Positions 48,477-62,435 of a stretch of 64,000 nt of DNA are shown piece by piece. Source of the stretch: Neckera pumila (Eukaryota; Streptophyta; Bryopsida; Hypnales; Neckeraceae); NCBI GenBank assembly GCA_963969595.1, contig OZ018408.1, forward strand, positions 38,998,108 to 39,062,107. Reading direction: 5' to 3'. The stretch's first letter is position 1; every line of letters starts with the position of its first letter. The notes beneath the pieces are model-generated. The model was not told the DNA's origin and did no database searches. It saw only the letters and a program-made list of their open reading frames with translations. The position numbers and the translations under genes are program-made.

Positions 48477-51400
48477 TCATGTCTGATTGAAAATGGTGTC
48501 TGTGGTATAACGAGCAACCCAATTGGAGCCAGCCTTGGTACAACAGAAGGCATGTAAATGTCCTTCTCTTTCGGTAGTAACATTTAGTTCCAGAACCTTC
48601 TTACTCATCTGCAGGCCATTCACAAAGGTAAGTACATCCAATGGTGATCATTGCCCTAGAAGTAGATACTGATTACAAGCATGAACACAATATGAGAGAA
48701 TAGGATTAATTTTTGGTGCACTTATAATCAAAAAATAGATTTTTTTGAATCATTTTATAGGGTGTCTCAAAATAAGCATATTAGAATCCTCTTTCAATTC
48801 CTTGCAAGATTCAATAGAAGTTCATTTAGCCTACGTAAGGAGCTATGCCCAAATGCTTACTTGGACCATGATATGTGATAACTCTTTAATCAAATCTTCT
48901 TTCATCAAACCTTACAGAACATCATCTATATAGAAAACTATATATATTTATAACTCTTCAATTAAATCTTCTTTCATCAAACCTTACTAAACAAACATAC
49001 CAAGTTCAAAAGTCACTTTGTATTCACACTATCACATTCTCTTATGTCACAAGATGTTGTGTACATAATATAATGAGTTTGGTGAGTGTCGAAAGGGTTT
49101 TAGTTAGTTCCAAAGTACTCCTACCTATCCAAATGGTAAAAAATGATTCCTTCTACATTTCATACTTTGACAAACCCCAATCCCAAAGTTGTCAAAAGTG
49201 TGTACTAGTTATAGGATTTTCAACAAAAATTGAGTTTTGTTAGTTGCAGTGAAATTTTCTAGAACTCTTAAAAAGATTTTGATATGAGGATAGTTTTGTA
49301 TAAAATCTTTATTCTCATGGCACTTCACCATTTCTCAGATAGCTGCTTGCTTCAATGATGAGCCTTTAGTGTTGACAAAATTAGAAAAAATAGACCAATG
49401 AACTCTCTTGAAAAGCAACTTCAAAAACTTATAATCTCCTAAATGGCATAGAATAAAGCTCAAACAAGAACAACTTTTTTCAGTCCTTTTGTCACAATGA
49501 AATTCTTGACTCGAATTCATGAAAAAGAAATCATATATTTGTTTCTTGCCAAATTTCGAAAATCACATCTAAAATCAAGTCAACCATAGCTCAGTGTTCA
49601 AACTTAAATGTGTAAGAATGAATGAGCTCAAATTATTTAAGTTGAGAGAGGTCTTCATTGATAATTCCAAACCAATGGAAATTGCAAAATTTCTGGAAAA
49701 AGATCAAAGGCTGCACATTCAAATTCGAGCAATCATGTTGAAGATTACATCATACAGATCCATGTGCAAACAAAAATTTAATGGGTTAAACCAGCAAATT
49801 TTAGAGGTTATTTTTTATTTTTCATGCAACACTACTACTATCAAATTGTTACAAAATTCCTTTGATAATCTATGCATTTGGAAACCTCGGCTGTGCAACT
49901 AAATAGGTTTGGGAGTTTGGGAGCATGACCGATAAAGCTATACAAAGAGATTGAAGATTTCAACATACAAGTTGCAGAGGGTTGCAAAAGGGACAGGAGT
50001 GGCAGGTTGAATTACTGTACCCACCTCATCGAGAAGTGACAAAGGTCCCCAGTGGTCATCGATACCAAATAGAAATGAGATCTTGTTTCCCTTTTGCTTC
50101 AAGTAGTCCCAGTCTGGCTCTGGAGACAGCTACACAACAGAATAACCCATGTAAGAGACCCAGATCAAAGCCATCAATAACTGAACCATCCCTGCTGGAA
50201 CTAACCTCTATACCTCCTTTAAAGTCTTATATATATTCTATCTAAGAATAACAAAATGTGTAGACCTTTCCTACAACAAGTCACGCAGTGTATTTGTGGA
50301 TCTTACCGACGCAAACTCGGTCCTTCCCATGTACAAGAAATTGCTTACGATATTTTTCTGCACCATTGGTAAACGTTGGTAATAGTGTTAATATGCAAGG
50401 CCACTGGTTCCATCTTGTACATGCATCAAGAGTCATGAAGTACTTCTCTTTGAAGAATTCTTTTACGATTTCATTTCACAGACGAGTGCCAAGTAGCAGT
50501 CAGAATGCTCAAAACAAAGATGTTCATAGTTTACCTCCAAAGGCCAAGAATTCATGGTTTTAAATGACCAATTTGATTGTTACGTTGTGAAGAACACAAG
50601 CAGATCGAAATTCTATATCAGCAGGATCAATAAAATACATTGCAGGTACTGGTCAAAAACTGAATTTAATTGAAAAAAAGATTCCTCAATTCACCCTTCA
50701 AAGAGTCAAACTCATACTAGAACTGTATATTAAGCAATAATTACTTCATAGCAGACAGTATTCATTCAGAATATGAAAAGCAATACCTGCAACATGTATC
50801 GGCATGTCACATCAACAGCAAGAGGATCCCATACACGGCCAAGCAGCACTTTCACTAAGCCTCTTGCGAAATTTTTGGGAAGACGTCCCACAAGACCTGC
50901 AAATGTGCTAATAACTGCACACAAAGCTGGGGACCTGCTCACAGATCATAAAGGAGTTGTCAGTGTGATGAAGGACATGGGCACTGGTAAGTGAATTCAC
51001 GGACCATCATGCAAAACAGCTCATGAGACGCAGCAGTTTAATTTTAAATGCCTATGGCACATCCAAGAAACGGTCCTTGATTGAGATGCACTCATGTGCT
51101 TCTATAACAAACTCTTGATGCAAACTCTAGATAGGTTGAATAACTCTTTGGTATTACTTGTCTATTACTTGTGTACACACAATATTGCATTTTAAACAAG
51201 TGCAATGTGAACTTACGCAACCACTTTTCCCAGAACGCTCTGGAACTTTGAATGCTTATTCAACGTCAGAAAAGGATAAAGTCCAACAACGTGTTGTACC
51301 TGCACAGCACATCGTCTTTAAAAACCGTTTCGTCTGTTTCAGAGGACTGGATACCTTTACTTGTGCTCTTTGAACTAGAGAATATTTGCAAAGGAGAGTT

Positions 51401-54400
51401 TGAATTTGTAACGCAAAAATGTTAAAAACTGACACAAAAATCTACAATCATTTGAATCGATGAAAGAAACAAGTTCATGTGTATATGGAACCTGTTTGCA
51501 CAACGATTGAAAGGAAATCAAAGGAATTAGAAGATCAACGTTCGGGGAGTTTTTAAGTTTCACTGGCAATTATCCATCGTTTCCCATATTCAACCAGATA
51601 TTCATGTTCCTACTCCGGTTATTGCCTCTATTTTACTATAATTAAAAAGTTCTTGAAATCTTAATTATTTCTATCCTGCAGTTTAAATTCAACCAGTTTC
51701 TTGTCATTTCATCGGTCCTTCATACACTAACCGCCAGTTCTCCCCAATTTTTGGAGAGGATACTCAAGAATGCCACGTACTTGGCCCTGACCATCTCAGA
51801 ACATTCTTCACTGTAACGACCAAGATAGCCTTTTCACCATTACTATATCGACATGTTTGAAGGCTTAAGAACGAAACAACAGGAGATTGCCTGCTCGGAA
51901 CGTTCCCTGAAAAACAAAACCACAACCCACCTGAGAAGGGAATTTCTTGAGGATCTCCAGCGCAATATAAGCTCCGATTGAATGACCCACCTGTGCAACG
52001 GCATAAGTATCAAGGTAAGGCTGATTGTAGAAAACATTAACCTACTTCTACAGCTTTCAATTCGGATAGATATCATTCAAGAATCACGCTGGTTCATGCA
52101 AAATAAAGAGAGCATAACACAAAGTCTTAGTAAAATTAGACTGTTTCAGGCACTTTAGACATCAGAAAGATAACCTTCCTCTTGATTCATGGGGAGGACT
52201 CCCTATGATCACAATGTTATAAGAGAATGCAGTCATAAGAAAACCAGAGTGTTTGTGCCTTCGGAGTGGTAACGCATAGAAGGATAGGTCTGTGAAAGAA
52301 CATACCAGTAGAAGTGGGAGATCCGGTGTTTCTGGAAGAAGTCTTTCCCTCACAAATTGAACCTGCTCAATCCCCGCCTCTTAATAACCCACAGGATTCT
52401 TCTGATCTTGTATTAAACTACCAACCTGACGAAAGACGACAACACTGAATATTGGTATAAAATATAATTATTAATAGAAATTTCTTGCTTCTGAAATCCC
52501 ATGTACCAACAGATACCCGTTAATATAAGAGTTGATGAACCACCATCCATGCATTCCAAATTCTCTTGCGATCCATGTTGGGTACATTCAAATTGCCAGA
52601 CCTCGACATTGCCAAAAGAGCAACTGAACATCACATTTACCACTAACAGACTTAAGAGCCAGAGGTGAGAACTACCTTATGGTTTATTTGATCCTGCAAA
52701 GAGAATGACTTCCCAAGCTCCCAATACTGTGACAAAAAACAATTCAAAAATATCACTTCCGCTTAGTCCCATCCGCTTTCAAAATTTATAACAGTTTGAT
52801 ATGTAGGGCAGTCCTTAGATGACAGAAAACATGAAGCTCAAGGAACAAGTCCAAAGAGGGGTTGACATGAGTACTCAAAATAAAATCTAGTTCCCTACTG
52901 AAGCTGATTGAAGCAAGATATACAAGAGAGGAGGTTCAAAAGGACCTTCGACACATGAGCAATGTGGCTGATCGCTGCAACAAATTTCCCACAGTGAGAC
53001 CCTTATTGCATCAATAAACAATAATGGTACCTCCAGCTGACACAACACAAACATTTGAATGTGGAAAATAGAAATAAAAAACTAACCACTCTCACAGTAA
53101 TTTATGATGCATTACCAATTGTGAAAATGGCGCAATGAAAATGGCACTGCCTAGAAATATTGTTGACATCCTAACTAATGTAATGAATCGAGCATTAACA
53201 AGTGTAGAAAAAGAAGAAATAACACACTGTTTGACAGCAACAGAATAGACGATACTCAATGCACAGAAGGTGTACCTGTAACTGAGGCTTGGCCATCGAG
53301 GTTCTCGAACAGAGCCTCCAGAAACTCTTTGTAGTAAGTCACGACTCCTTTGAAAGATGACCAGACGATCACGTCAGAGACTGACTAAACTAAAAGACTA
53401 GTCCAAAATCCTCTCTAAGGCAGAGGATACTAAAACCATTACGGACCTCATCCTGTTCCCTACATTGACCCCTGCTACCAACGACAACTCATCTCTTCCA
53501 ACAGACTGGGTTAGACTTCTAAGCAAGTGGTGTGAGCAGGACTTGGCTAATCGTCTATGCCACTGATCTTTGAATGCACAGAGCGTTATTGACAGTGACG
53601 ATGGTGTACAACCTCCCACTTAGAAATTGCATAAGAAATTCATACATAGAGATCAAATTTCAGCTCAACAGATTTGACTTTCGAACCAAAAGTGATCTCC
53701 TCACAACTCTATGCTGATCTCCCAAAAACCACACTCATAGAGTAGGTCATATGTGATGTAGGTAAAACATTTTGTACATTTGTCATCATGCAAAATCAAA
53801 ACTCTCCAGGGATCGAGCAAGAGTGAACACAAAGGACTAAGAGGCTTGGGGGCCAAATGACTAAGGAATTTCTTCGAATATCGTTTCAAGAGTGAGGGAA
53901 TGTTAATATGACATGAGCCATGAGTACTGTGTAACAAACCTGGATTCCCAGGAATGAAAAAAACATGGAAAGCCGGTCTTTCTGCACGCAATTCCAGAAA
54001 CTCTGTTGCATGTCTGCCAAACGAACATTCAATTAATCCCTAAATATTCATGGTTTGAAAATGAAGAATTTGATTGATCATATTGTGAAAATATAGCTCA
54101 AATTTTAAATCACCATAATCTGTGAAGAAGTATTGGTATGAACATAATTAAATGTAAACAAAAGACAATCCCATATGACCGCTCAAAACTGCTTAAAAAA
54201 CAAGAGGCTCAATTGGAGCCCCTGGATCCTTCAGGTAATAAAAAGACAATAGTAGTAACAAGATAGGATCAAAGTCGTCATTCCCTAGAATTGCAACACA
54301 TGTGAGAAGCATTTCATTCTTCGTCAATAGTCTCATTCAGAAGATTCTTCATCTGCATGATTGTTGAGTTCAGAGGCATACTGGAAAACAAAATCTTTGA

Positions 54401-54648
54401 AGTTATTTAGATTATTAATTGTGTTTATGAAAGTCATACAATGCTTTAATTCTGTTTTTATCCCCCGAGTGACCAAAATAAGAATAAAAAGTCTACTTTG
54501 GATTGTAATAGTTGATCATAGTTCATTATATGTTCCAAAATATATATCTGTCGTTCAAAATGTAGGTCATGAGGAGTAGCACTACATACCCGCCAATTCT
54601 ATCCACACGGAAGGATGCACGATGGGAGGACACTGCAGGCAGCCCCAT
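48477..54648 (-). CDS. Lipid-droplet-associated-hydrolase-type alpha/beta hydrolase (LDAH family)
   Basis: Twelve minus-strand exons: 54648-54590, 54013-53940, 53347-53276, 52974-52946, 52726-52676, 52362-52306, 51990-51931, 51299-51217, 50934-50787, 50357-50307, 50129-50025, 48608-48477; 306 residues, normal for the family. The signature FHVFFIPGNPG opens the fold (oxyanion side). The triad is complete: Ser118 in GHSIG, Asp252/253 in FGIDDHWGPL and His280 in EREGHLHAF. GLYPFLTLN marks the cap region. Relatives sit on lipid droplets and are described as sterol-ester or triacylglycerol hydrolases with weak measured activity; the substrate here is unknown. The start is uncertain: the frame stays open upstream to a likely acceptor at 54696, so the true ATG may be in an earlier exon. 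Intron 11 is 1.4 kb. Introns 1 and 9 contain TTAA-type MITEs. Confidence 0.88.
50533..50720 (+). mobile_element. TTAA-type element, short form, in hydrolase intron 9
   Basis: ACCTCCAAAGGCCAAGAATT, TTAAATGACCAATTTGATTG, ATATCAGCAGGATCAATAAA and ACTGGTCAAAAACTG follow the order of the copies at 22.6, 30.6 and 54.0 kb. Ends are diverged and the right border is tentative. Confidence 0.5.
54034..54240 (+). mobile_element. TTAA-type element, short form, in hydrolase intron 1
   Basis: It begins TTAATCCCTAAATATTCATG, has GAAAATGAAGAATTTGATTG and AAATCACCATAATCTGTGAAG, and closes near GGATCCTTCAGGTAA, an inverted match of the left end. The fourth intronic copy of the family. Confidence 0.5.
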
Positions 54649-55139
54649 CTTTGGCACGCTCGCAATGGCCTGTTCCTTAAACCCTCTCCGCGCGATCTGC
54701 AATTAATAAAAATCACGTCATTTCCAATGTTCCATGCTTTACACACGCAGCAATTGGCTTCATTCACACAAGTTAGTCTCACCGTCAGTAGAGACGATTC
54801 ATTTCCGGCAATAACACTGGCTGCATTAGGAAAGAGAAGGAAGGAAGGATACAAAAAATATAAAATTATATATACATTGTAACATACACCATGGTGAATT
54901 TATCACTAATAAATTAAAGGAATAAAATGAAAATCTTTGAAATAACACCTAACCAATGACAAATTTCAGAAAATTCACTCGGAATCTCATGCCTACCACA
55001 CCAATGCACTCACCAAGAATCGAATTGATTCTAATTTCCTTGATTGCCCATAATTCTTTTGTTATATTATTCAAAGAGATTAAAAAAATCATCTTTAAAA
55101 AAAGACCAAAAAAACAAATGCTGAAATCCACTACAAGCT

Positions 55140-55870
55140 ATGCTAGTACAAAAAACGCTGTCGTGATTACCGTAACATTCAATCCAAGTTTAGAAGGAGA
55201 CAGAATCAAACCACTCATCTCGCAAGCATTGTTTTCATTTGACAATAAATTGCTGTACAAAATAATTCCAAAGTATTTGCAGTCAGACATTAAGGCATTC
55301 GAATCAACCGGCCAATCAGATTCGAGTTGTTCAAGAAGACACAAATTGATTAAATTTTAAGCTCCAGTATGAACGAAAGTGTCTACTCAAGACTGCCAAA
55401 CACCTCAAGAACAGCGTAGTCACAAATTTGACCGTTATACAAAATAATTCCAGAGCATTCACAACATTTAAACAGTTGAAACCAATCAGGCATTCCGATT
55501 CGAGTTGCTCAAAATGGAAAATCAGTAATTCAATTTCCTCAAATTACCTTCATGAATGCAAAAAACCTCAAAACAACTTGACCACAAAATTGTCGGTTAA
55601 ACAAAACAATTCCAAAAGCATTCACAAGTTCAACAGATGGAATTAAGCAACCATTCCGATTCGAGTTAATCAGGAATGCAAATCAGTGATTCAATTTCCG
55701 CTCTATTGGCTAATCAAGAACGTAAAGAACCTCAACAGCGTGATCACAACGTTGGCCGTTATAACAAACAACTCGAAAGCATTCACAATTTAACAGATGG
55801 AATCAATCAGGCATTCAGATTCCCGTTACTTTATAAACAAATCAAGGACAATTTTGCGCACCATTGACTA
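55140..55870. repeat. About 160-bp tandem repeat between the divergent hydrolase and TFB2 genes
   Basis: TTCGAGTT occurs at 55321, 55499 and 55660, and TTCCCGTT at 55820, each preceded by an AATCAGGCATTC-type block; AAAGCATTCACAA and ACCTCAA/AACAGCG blocks repeat in the same order. Spacing is 178, 161 and 160 bp, so there are about four units. None codes for protein. The array sits in the presumed promoter or 5' UTR region of one or both genes. Confidence 0.8.
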
Positions 55871-56503
55871 CTAAAGAATGCTTTGGAACCTAAATAAACA
55901 GCGAGATCAACAAATTGGTCTCAAAACAAGGGGCGACGAAGCTACAAACATGGTGAGACCAGAAGACAAACCACACCACAACGTAATGAAGCTCGCGACA
56001 CAGGAAATGCCTTGACGCCCCACATTCGAGTAACGTCCACGAACATGATTCACGCCTTCATGGCCGATCGTCACCGATCCGTCTCCAGTCTCCTCCACAA
56101 ATCCGTCTGCGCGCCTGGCGGGAGACAGAAGTACAAACGAAAGCAGAGTTTTTTCAGGCTTTTCAGGCTTAGTTCCGAACCTACAGGATAGGTACCAAAC
56201 CTCAAGGCCTGGAAGTCTTCGACTGCAAGTCTGAAGACTCGGTACCGAACCTAGATTTAGGGCTCAACGATGTAAAACTCAAGCTCTCCACCACAGAACT
56301 CAAACTTTGTTCTCAATTCTTGCAGCGTCAATGTCGTCGATGACGACTTGCGCTTGTGATTAGAATCAGAACCAAAAAAAGGACCGACTTGTGCGTCATC
56401 TTTAGACCCTATTCTTTACTGAAATCGCGCGGAACTCACACGCAGGCTTTGGTGTTATCCATGTGCGGTGAATTGCACATCCGAAAGGAAAGCGGAGGTC
56501 GCA
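55871..56503. other. Proximal intergenic region upstream of TFB2
   Basis: GC content rises here. It likely holds the TFB2 promoter and possibly a 5' exon of the hydrolase gene (a minus-strand frame runs 56098-55907), but neither could be confirmed. The phrase GGTACCGAACCTA-like (AACCTACAGGATAGGTACC at about 56178, repeated as TCGGTACCGAACC at about 56240) is duplicated. Confidence 0.45.
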
Positions 56504-59500
56504 ATGCCTCGTGTGCGAGTGGTGTCTCGCAACTTTATGGAGATGGTGGCTGCATTGCCAGCGGCCAAGCTGGATTTGCTTTACGACCGTCATTGGACCT
56601 GCCAAGCGGTTTTACGGTAACTGTCTTCATATCATCGCCTGCTTGCTTGCTTCCCGATCGGATACAGGGTTACTGCAAAGTGGAATAGAATCGTCCTAAT
56701 CCGTTCTCTAGTTCAGTAATAATTCAAACGTTTTAAATCATTATATTTTTAGGTGAAGGTCGACAACAGAGTCTTCGAAAACACAATTGAAAGAAACCGC
56801 AGCTAATGCGATTAGAAACGGAATATAATGAATGAATTCCTTTTTGGTAATCCTGGTCGGATCCGTCTCAATTCCGGGAGCGATGAGGATCTTATGAGAA
56901 TTTGAGTAGAACCTAAAATTTAGTTCTGTAGTTCTGGAATGGCTGAGCTGTTTCTACAGAGCCCGAAGTACTTCAAGTGTACTGCGTAGTGCCCTAGTTA
57001 AGCCTGTGTGGGAGGTGTCCGTCCTCTTCAATATAGAGGCCAGCGATTCAGGGTTTCTCAGTGGTGTTTGATTGCATTACTGGGATTTCATTTTCAATTG
57101 GTCTCTTCAGGCTAGAATGAAATGGAATTAGTCACTGTCTGCGTTGGTGGTTTAGGTTTGCAGTTTCGGGATTGGACCATAAATGGTGTTTCTGACAAGG
57201 TGGAACGTTGTTGTGTTGCGTGGTTAGGTCACTGCCTCCTTTGGCGAAGCTTTACGTGATGCGTCTCTTGTATATTGAAGATGCGGTTTCTGTCAAGTCG
57301 TTGCAAGAGTGGGCTCAACCGGATGCTTTTAGCAAGCATCAAATAGCGATTGACCGGCTGGAACAGTTGCGGGTTTTCTTGCCGGAGAGGTTAGATTGTC
57401 CATACTCTTTTGCTTACCGATGACGGTTTCTTTGTGCTCTTAGCTCTTAATTGTAAGCGGGAGGAGTTCTTGAAGTTGCAAAAGAGATTTTTACTGCAGG
57501 CTTTCGACTTGGAATACTCTATCTCTGCTTGTAATGCACATACCACCAACAAGTTCAATTACGGAGGACTACTCTGGAATTTACATCGTGGTTTATAACT
57601 TGGTGTAACTTTTTGGTCGTAACAAATCTTCAAATATATTAAGAACTAAATCATGTGTTAACTCATTTTGTTTAAGCAAGTTAAAAACGGTGCATCAAAT
57701 TCAGATTTACATCTTAATGAAAAAATCTTATTAGAATTAGTTTGACCCACAGTATTTGCACATTTTGTTGTAAGTTGAGGCAAGTACCATTTCGTGACAT
57801 TGGTAGGCAATGATTCAGTTTCATCACTTTTATGTATTTCCTTGAATAGTGGTATTTTTGTTTACAACAGAAAGAAAGAAGTGTGCTATAGGTTGAATCC
57901 CAAATTGCAGAAACAACTCCGGCAAGCATTAAATACTGGGTGAGTTAAATTTGTAGTCTCATTCCTTCATTTTTTGCTTCAGTGCTTATCAGTTTTCTTG
58001 GAGATTGAAGTCCACTTATCCGTGAGATCCATGAAGCTAGTGCAATCTAACTTCAGCATGCCTTGCTGAAAATCTCTCAGGGGGGGACCTCCAAGAGACG
58101 TCGTGTCTGGAAGCATCGCTGCTAGAGTACCAACTCCTGCAGATCTTGATAATTATGCCATGAAACAGTGGGAGGTTTGTTTTCTACTTTTATCACTGAC
58201 TTGATTGATTTCATTTCATCTTTTTTGATCATGATGTTTAATATTGTTGTGGTTGATTTTAATATGGTTCCTAACACTAAAACATTGCAAATATCTAATT
58301 GGCTAGTCAGTGTCAATGAAGGTTGAAATTATCGTTTTATACCCAAGTTTCTGGAACCTGACGTCAAATTCTATTGCTTTTGCAGTCAGTGCTTCTGCAA
58401 CTTGTAGGTTGTGCGACGGATGGTCCGACGGGTCCTCGGAATCCTTTCATCATTAAAGTCTTCCAACGAGCAGGGCTTTTAACCCCTCCTAATAAGTAAG
58501 TGCAATTGTTTTACTTTCAAATTGTAGCAGTTCTATGCCTTGTTGAGTGTAACCTCTCTGTACATGTAGATGTTTGAGAACTTCGTTAGCTAATCTATTT
58601 TTCTAAACAACTATCAATTCAAATGGTCGGTATAAGTTGTCACATTTTCGTTGCATTGTGTCCTATGTAGTATCTCGCTTTATATATATTCTGGACTTGT
58701 AAGTTAGTGCCGTTTTGTGAAGGCTACTAGGAAGTGCCGGCGACAACTTGCCATTGTAGATAGTTTTCTTTTCTTTGACGCGGGCTAAGCGAGGAATTCA
58801 CGTATGTACGTGGTCGAAGTTCCTTGTTGACCTGGTTGAGATTGTCTGATCACGAGCTCTTAGCTGCTTTCTGTAGGAGTTTTTGGCTTTCTAAAGCCCA
58901 GCACTAGACCTGTTATGGAATGACTGCTTACAGATACGATAATGAATAAGAGATGCCCTGGTTAATTGTCTCAGAATCAATGCTATAAGCACTAGAAAGA
59001 TCTATATACTAATGTTGCGGAAGAGCAAGTTGTAGTTATAGTGCAGTTCCTTATATGCTTAAGGTACACACGGTACTTTCATAGAAGATGTTCGAGTGTT
59101 AAGCTCAGGGAACTCACCTCCGCAGATGCTTATGCTGCTGTCTTTTTACGGCGTCACAAAATCAGGCCTAGAGTTTGATATTGCAGAATGCTTATGACCG
59201 ACCAATGAACTGGTTGATACATGGGTCCAATCTATTGAATACTGCTCTTCAGAGAAAACGAATCGCCTTCAATTACCGACCTGGGCTTCCAATTCCTGGT
59301 GAGAAATTTATACATATATCTTAAATTTCTGTCTCGTTTACGTGAGAATCAATATATCGGAAGGTAAACTGAATTTAATGTATGTGATAATGGAAGTTAC
59401 CTATTCATTATTTTTTGGGTTCATTGGTTGTGGCTTGGCAGCTGTTGGATACAAATTCGCAGCTGTGGCAACTTGTCCGAGAGTACGTTACCACAGCCGA

Positions 59501-62435
59501 GGTACTCTTTGTGCGCAGGATTTTTAGTTTTGTTGATTTTTTAAACTTTTCCATTAGTTTGCTCACATAGTTGTCTTGCAATCGTTTATTATGATTGTGT
59601 AATCACTTCAAATGAATCTGATTTCTTTTACTGACAGGACCGTGGGACGGATAGCGGCGAGCTTATAGGTTTCTTACTCGAGCTTGGCTTTCATGTTGTC
59701 GGTGAAGTAAGAGTTTATTTTACAACTTTGACACTTTGGATTTTTGACATCGTTAATGTATGCACAATGCCTTACTTTAGATTTATTGTCCATGTCTTCT
59801 GGTGTCCTGTTTTGGGATTTGTTTCAATAGACCCTTCAGTTACTTTGATATTCATGCGTTGGATATGCAAGCTGCTGACACCAGCACACTTCTAAAATTT
59901 GCAGGCATATGGTGTGGACTCTTTGTCATCCGCACTCCAGAAAGTGTTGGAGGAGCTTGCGGCCTTGGGGCTTGTCCAGTTACAGAAGGTTAGAAAATTT
60001 TGTGGCCTTATAGCAATATTGAGGTTACGTGGCTTATCACAATAAAATCGAGGTTGAAGGTTCTTATATGTGATACAATGGTTTTGATAGGGTTGAACAT
60101 AGGGGTCTTCTGTTGTGCCTACCACTGACAACTGTGCGTTGTGTGCTGTTTGTTCTTCGTTTGGCAGGGTATGAGGGAGAGCTGGTATATACCCACCAAG
60201 CTTGCTTCAAACCTCTCCGCAAGTCTTTCGGAATCATCAGATTGGCAGCCTTCGGAGGTATCGTATTTTCATGTGAAATTTGTTATCATTGACTGAAGGT
60301 TACAGCTTTTTGATGCTTGTCAGCGTAAGTTTTATTACGTCAACATGATCACTTCGTGATTACTAATATTGATACCCAACATTCTCGTAGTGAATTACAT
60401 CTCTAAGTTTTATAATGAGCTGAGAAATGCGAGGTGTCCTTTCTATTCAGCTTGGATATAAATAAATGGACCTGCTACTGGCCCGATTCAAGATTGATGA
60501 GTTGAATTTGTTTTCCATTTTTGTCCTTCGTTTTCTGTCTCTTTAAAGTAGCATTCAGAAGCTGACAGCGCTGGCCAAAATGCCCTGTTTGAATTATGAT
60601 CTAAGCTTAGTTGTCCTCTTTCCGACTCACGGACTTGGACCAAAAATGCATTCAGGGATTTGTGGTGGTGGAGACAAATTTCAAAGTTTATGCTTACACT
60701 TCCTCAAAGCTACAGACTGAAATCTTACGCTGCTTCTCGCGGTTTCTTCCTGTCCCTCTGAATTCATTCAAACAGTTCTGAAATCAAATATCTTTCATTT
60801 TCTTACTCACCAGTTCATTATTTTGTAACTGAGAAGTTCTGAATTCACAGGCAATTCTCAGAAGAGAAGACCTTGGGAAGTAGTTCTGTAGGCTCTTCCA
60901 TTTTTTTGTTCGTATGAATATTATTGTCCTAATTTACGGTGGTCTGCATTGAAGGTTAGAGTACCAGTTACCGAATCTGGTTGTAGCAGCACTCACCAAA
61001 GAGAGTGTCAACACTGCTCTGGCATGTGGAATATCAGCAGAACAGGTATTCTTGAGAGGACTAAGTATCGATGCAAATGATGAGAGGCTTTGTAAAGATC
61101 GTTGTGTGGCCGTGTTCTAGCTTTTGGCTTTATATTTCGGTCGCTCTGCTGTATGATACCGTCGTTTTCTTTTCCAGATTGTCTCATTTCTTCGAAAGCA
61201 TGCACACCCTCATATTGCGCAAAGGATTCCTGTTGTCCCAGAAACTGTTTCTGATCAGGTAGCCTTTGGTTTTCTCCTCGTCATCCACCTCTCTATAACA
61301 CCTCCCATCAAACTAAGTATTTGACCTTAAAGCAGTATCTTGATGATTTATATGTTGTGTAGATATTGTACTGGTATTCCAACTTTTAATGTATCCAACC
61401 ACGTACATTCGCTTTTCTTGTAGCATGAGTGTTGCTTCTGCAACTCTTTTAATATGACACCTTGTGTGGTCAATGACAGCTACGCTTATGGGAAAGTGAT
61501 CGGGATAGGGTTGAGATGGAGCCTGCTTATTTTTATGATGGCTTTCCTTCAGTGGTATGTAAATCTCAACGAATCATCTTCCATTAGAACTTTCTGTAAC
61601 CGGTGTTGGACTCAGAGATCCTTGCACAATATTACTGCACGCTTTTGCTCTCGGTCTGGGCTCTGATATATTTGGAGATCTATCAAGGTAAACCACATCA
61701 TAACACAAATAGTGTTCATGTGAGTTAATGTTAGCGTCGTTGGCTTGAACTTAATATTACAGTTGCAACATCGGTCAACAGTAATTAAATGTTTTCTTAA
61801 TATTTATCTATTAGCTTAAAACTAAATTTCTATCAAATACTTTCCGTATTAAGGTAACAAGCATTTGAGCATATTCCGAGCAAATGCTTTGAGCATGGCT
61901 CGGAATGAGGGTAACAAGCATTTTAGCATGGTTTGAATAAGGATTTGAGCATGGTTCATATAATTCAACTCTTTGATTTTTGGTGGATCTTGTTGGGAGT
62001 CAAAACGGGATTCCAGATTGAGCATGCATTTCTTGGACACCATAAGATTTAACTATGAATCTTCATAGTGCTGCAAATAGGTGTATCCAAAATCAACCCT
62101 TGGCACTTATGAATAAAATCTGTGCAAGCAAGAGGGGTTGGTTTTAGAAACGGGTTGCAATTAGGTTCTGTTATTTAATCTCTTGAAATGCAGGACAACT
62201 TAATCAACTGCATAGAAGAACTCTATGACCGTGATATTGGTCCACATCTAATGTGTTTTGAATGGCGTTCCGACAGGGTGTCTACGAGGCTGTCGTCACT
62301 CATGCGCGAGACCTTGGTGGACTGCTTTTCGAAGACGTTTCGAGTCGAAGGCTTGTTGTACGAGCAGATTTGCATGAAGATATGCGGCAATTTATTCGTA
62401 AACAAAACAGTGGAGCATCAGCACAGCGAAAATGA
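56504..62435 (+). CDS. TFB2: General transcription factor IIH subunit 4 (p52/TFB2)
   Basis: Fifteen exons: 56504-56616, 57228-57389, 57871-57939, 58081-58174, 58386-58495, 59253-59298, 59442-59501, 59638-59706, 59905-59988, 60168-60257, 60656-60741, 60955-61045, 61178-61258, 61480-61554, 62277-62435; 462 residues, matching the family. p52/TFB2 is a core TFIIH subunit that anchors and stimulates the XPB helicase in transcription initiation and nucleotide excision repair. Recognisable segments are LPAAKLDLLYDRHWTCQAVLRSL (written here as two parts of the N-domain, residues about 18-40), LDTNSQLWQLVREYV, RESWYIPTKLASNLS, the strongly conserved GFVVVETNFKVYAYT, and LEYQLPNLVVAALT. The final exon (GVYEAVVTHARDLGGLLFED...RQFIRKQ) is the p8/TFB5-binding C-terminal domain. 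All splice sites are GT-AG and phase is continuous, so the gene appears intact. Confidence 0.93.
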
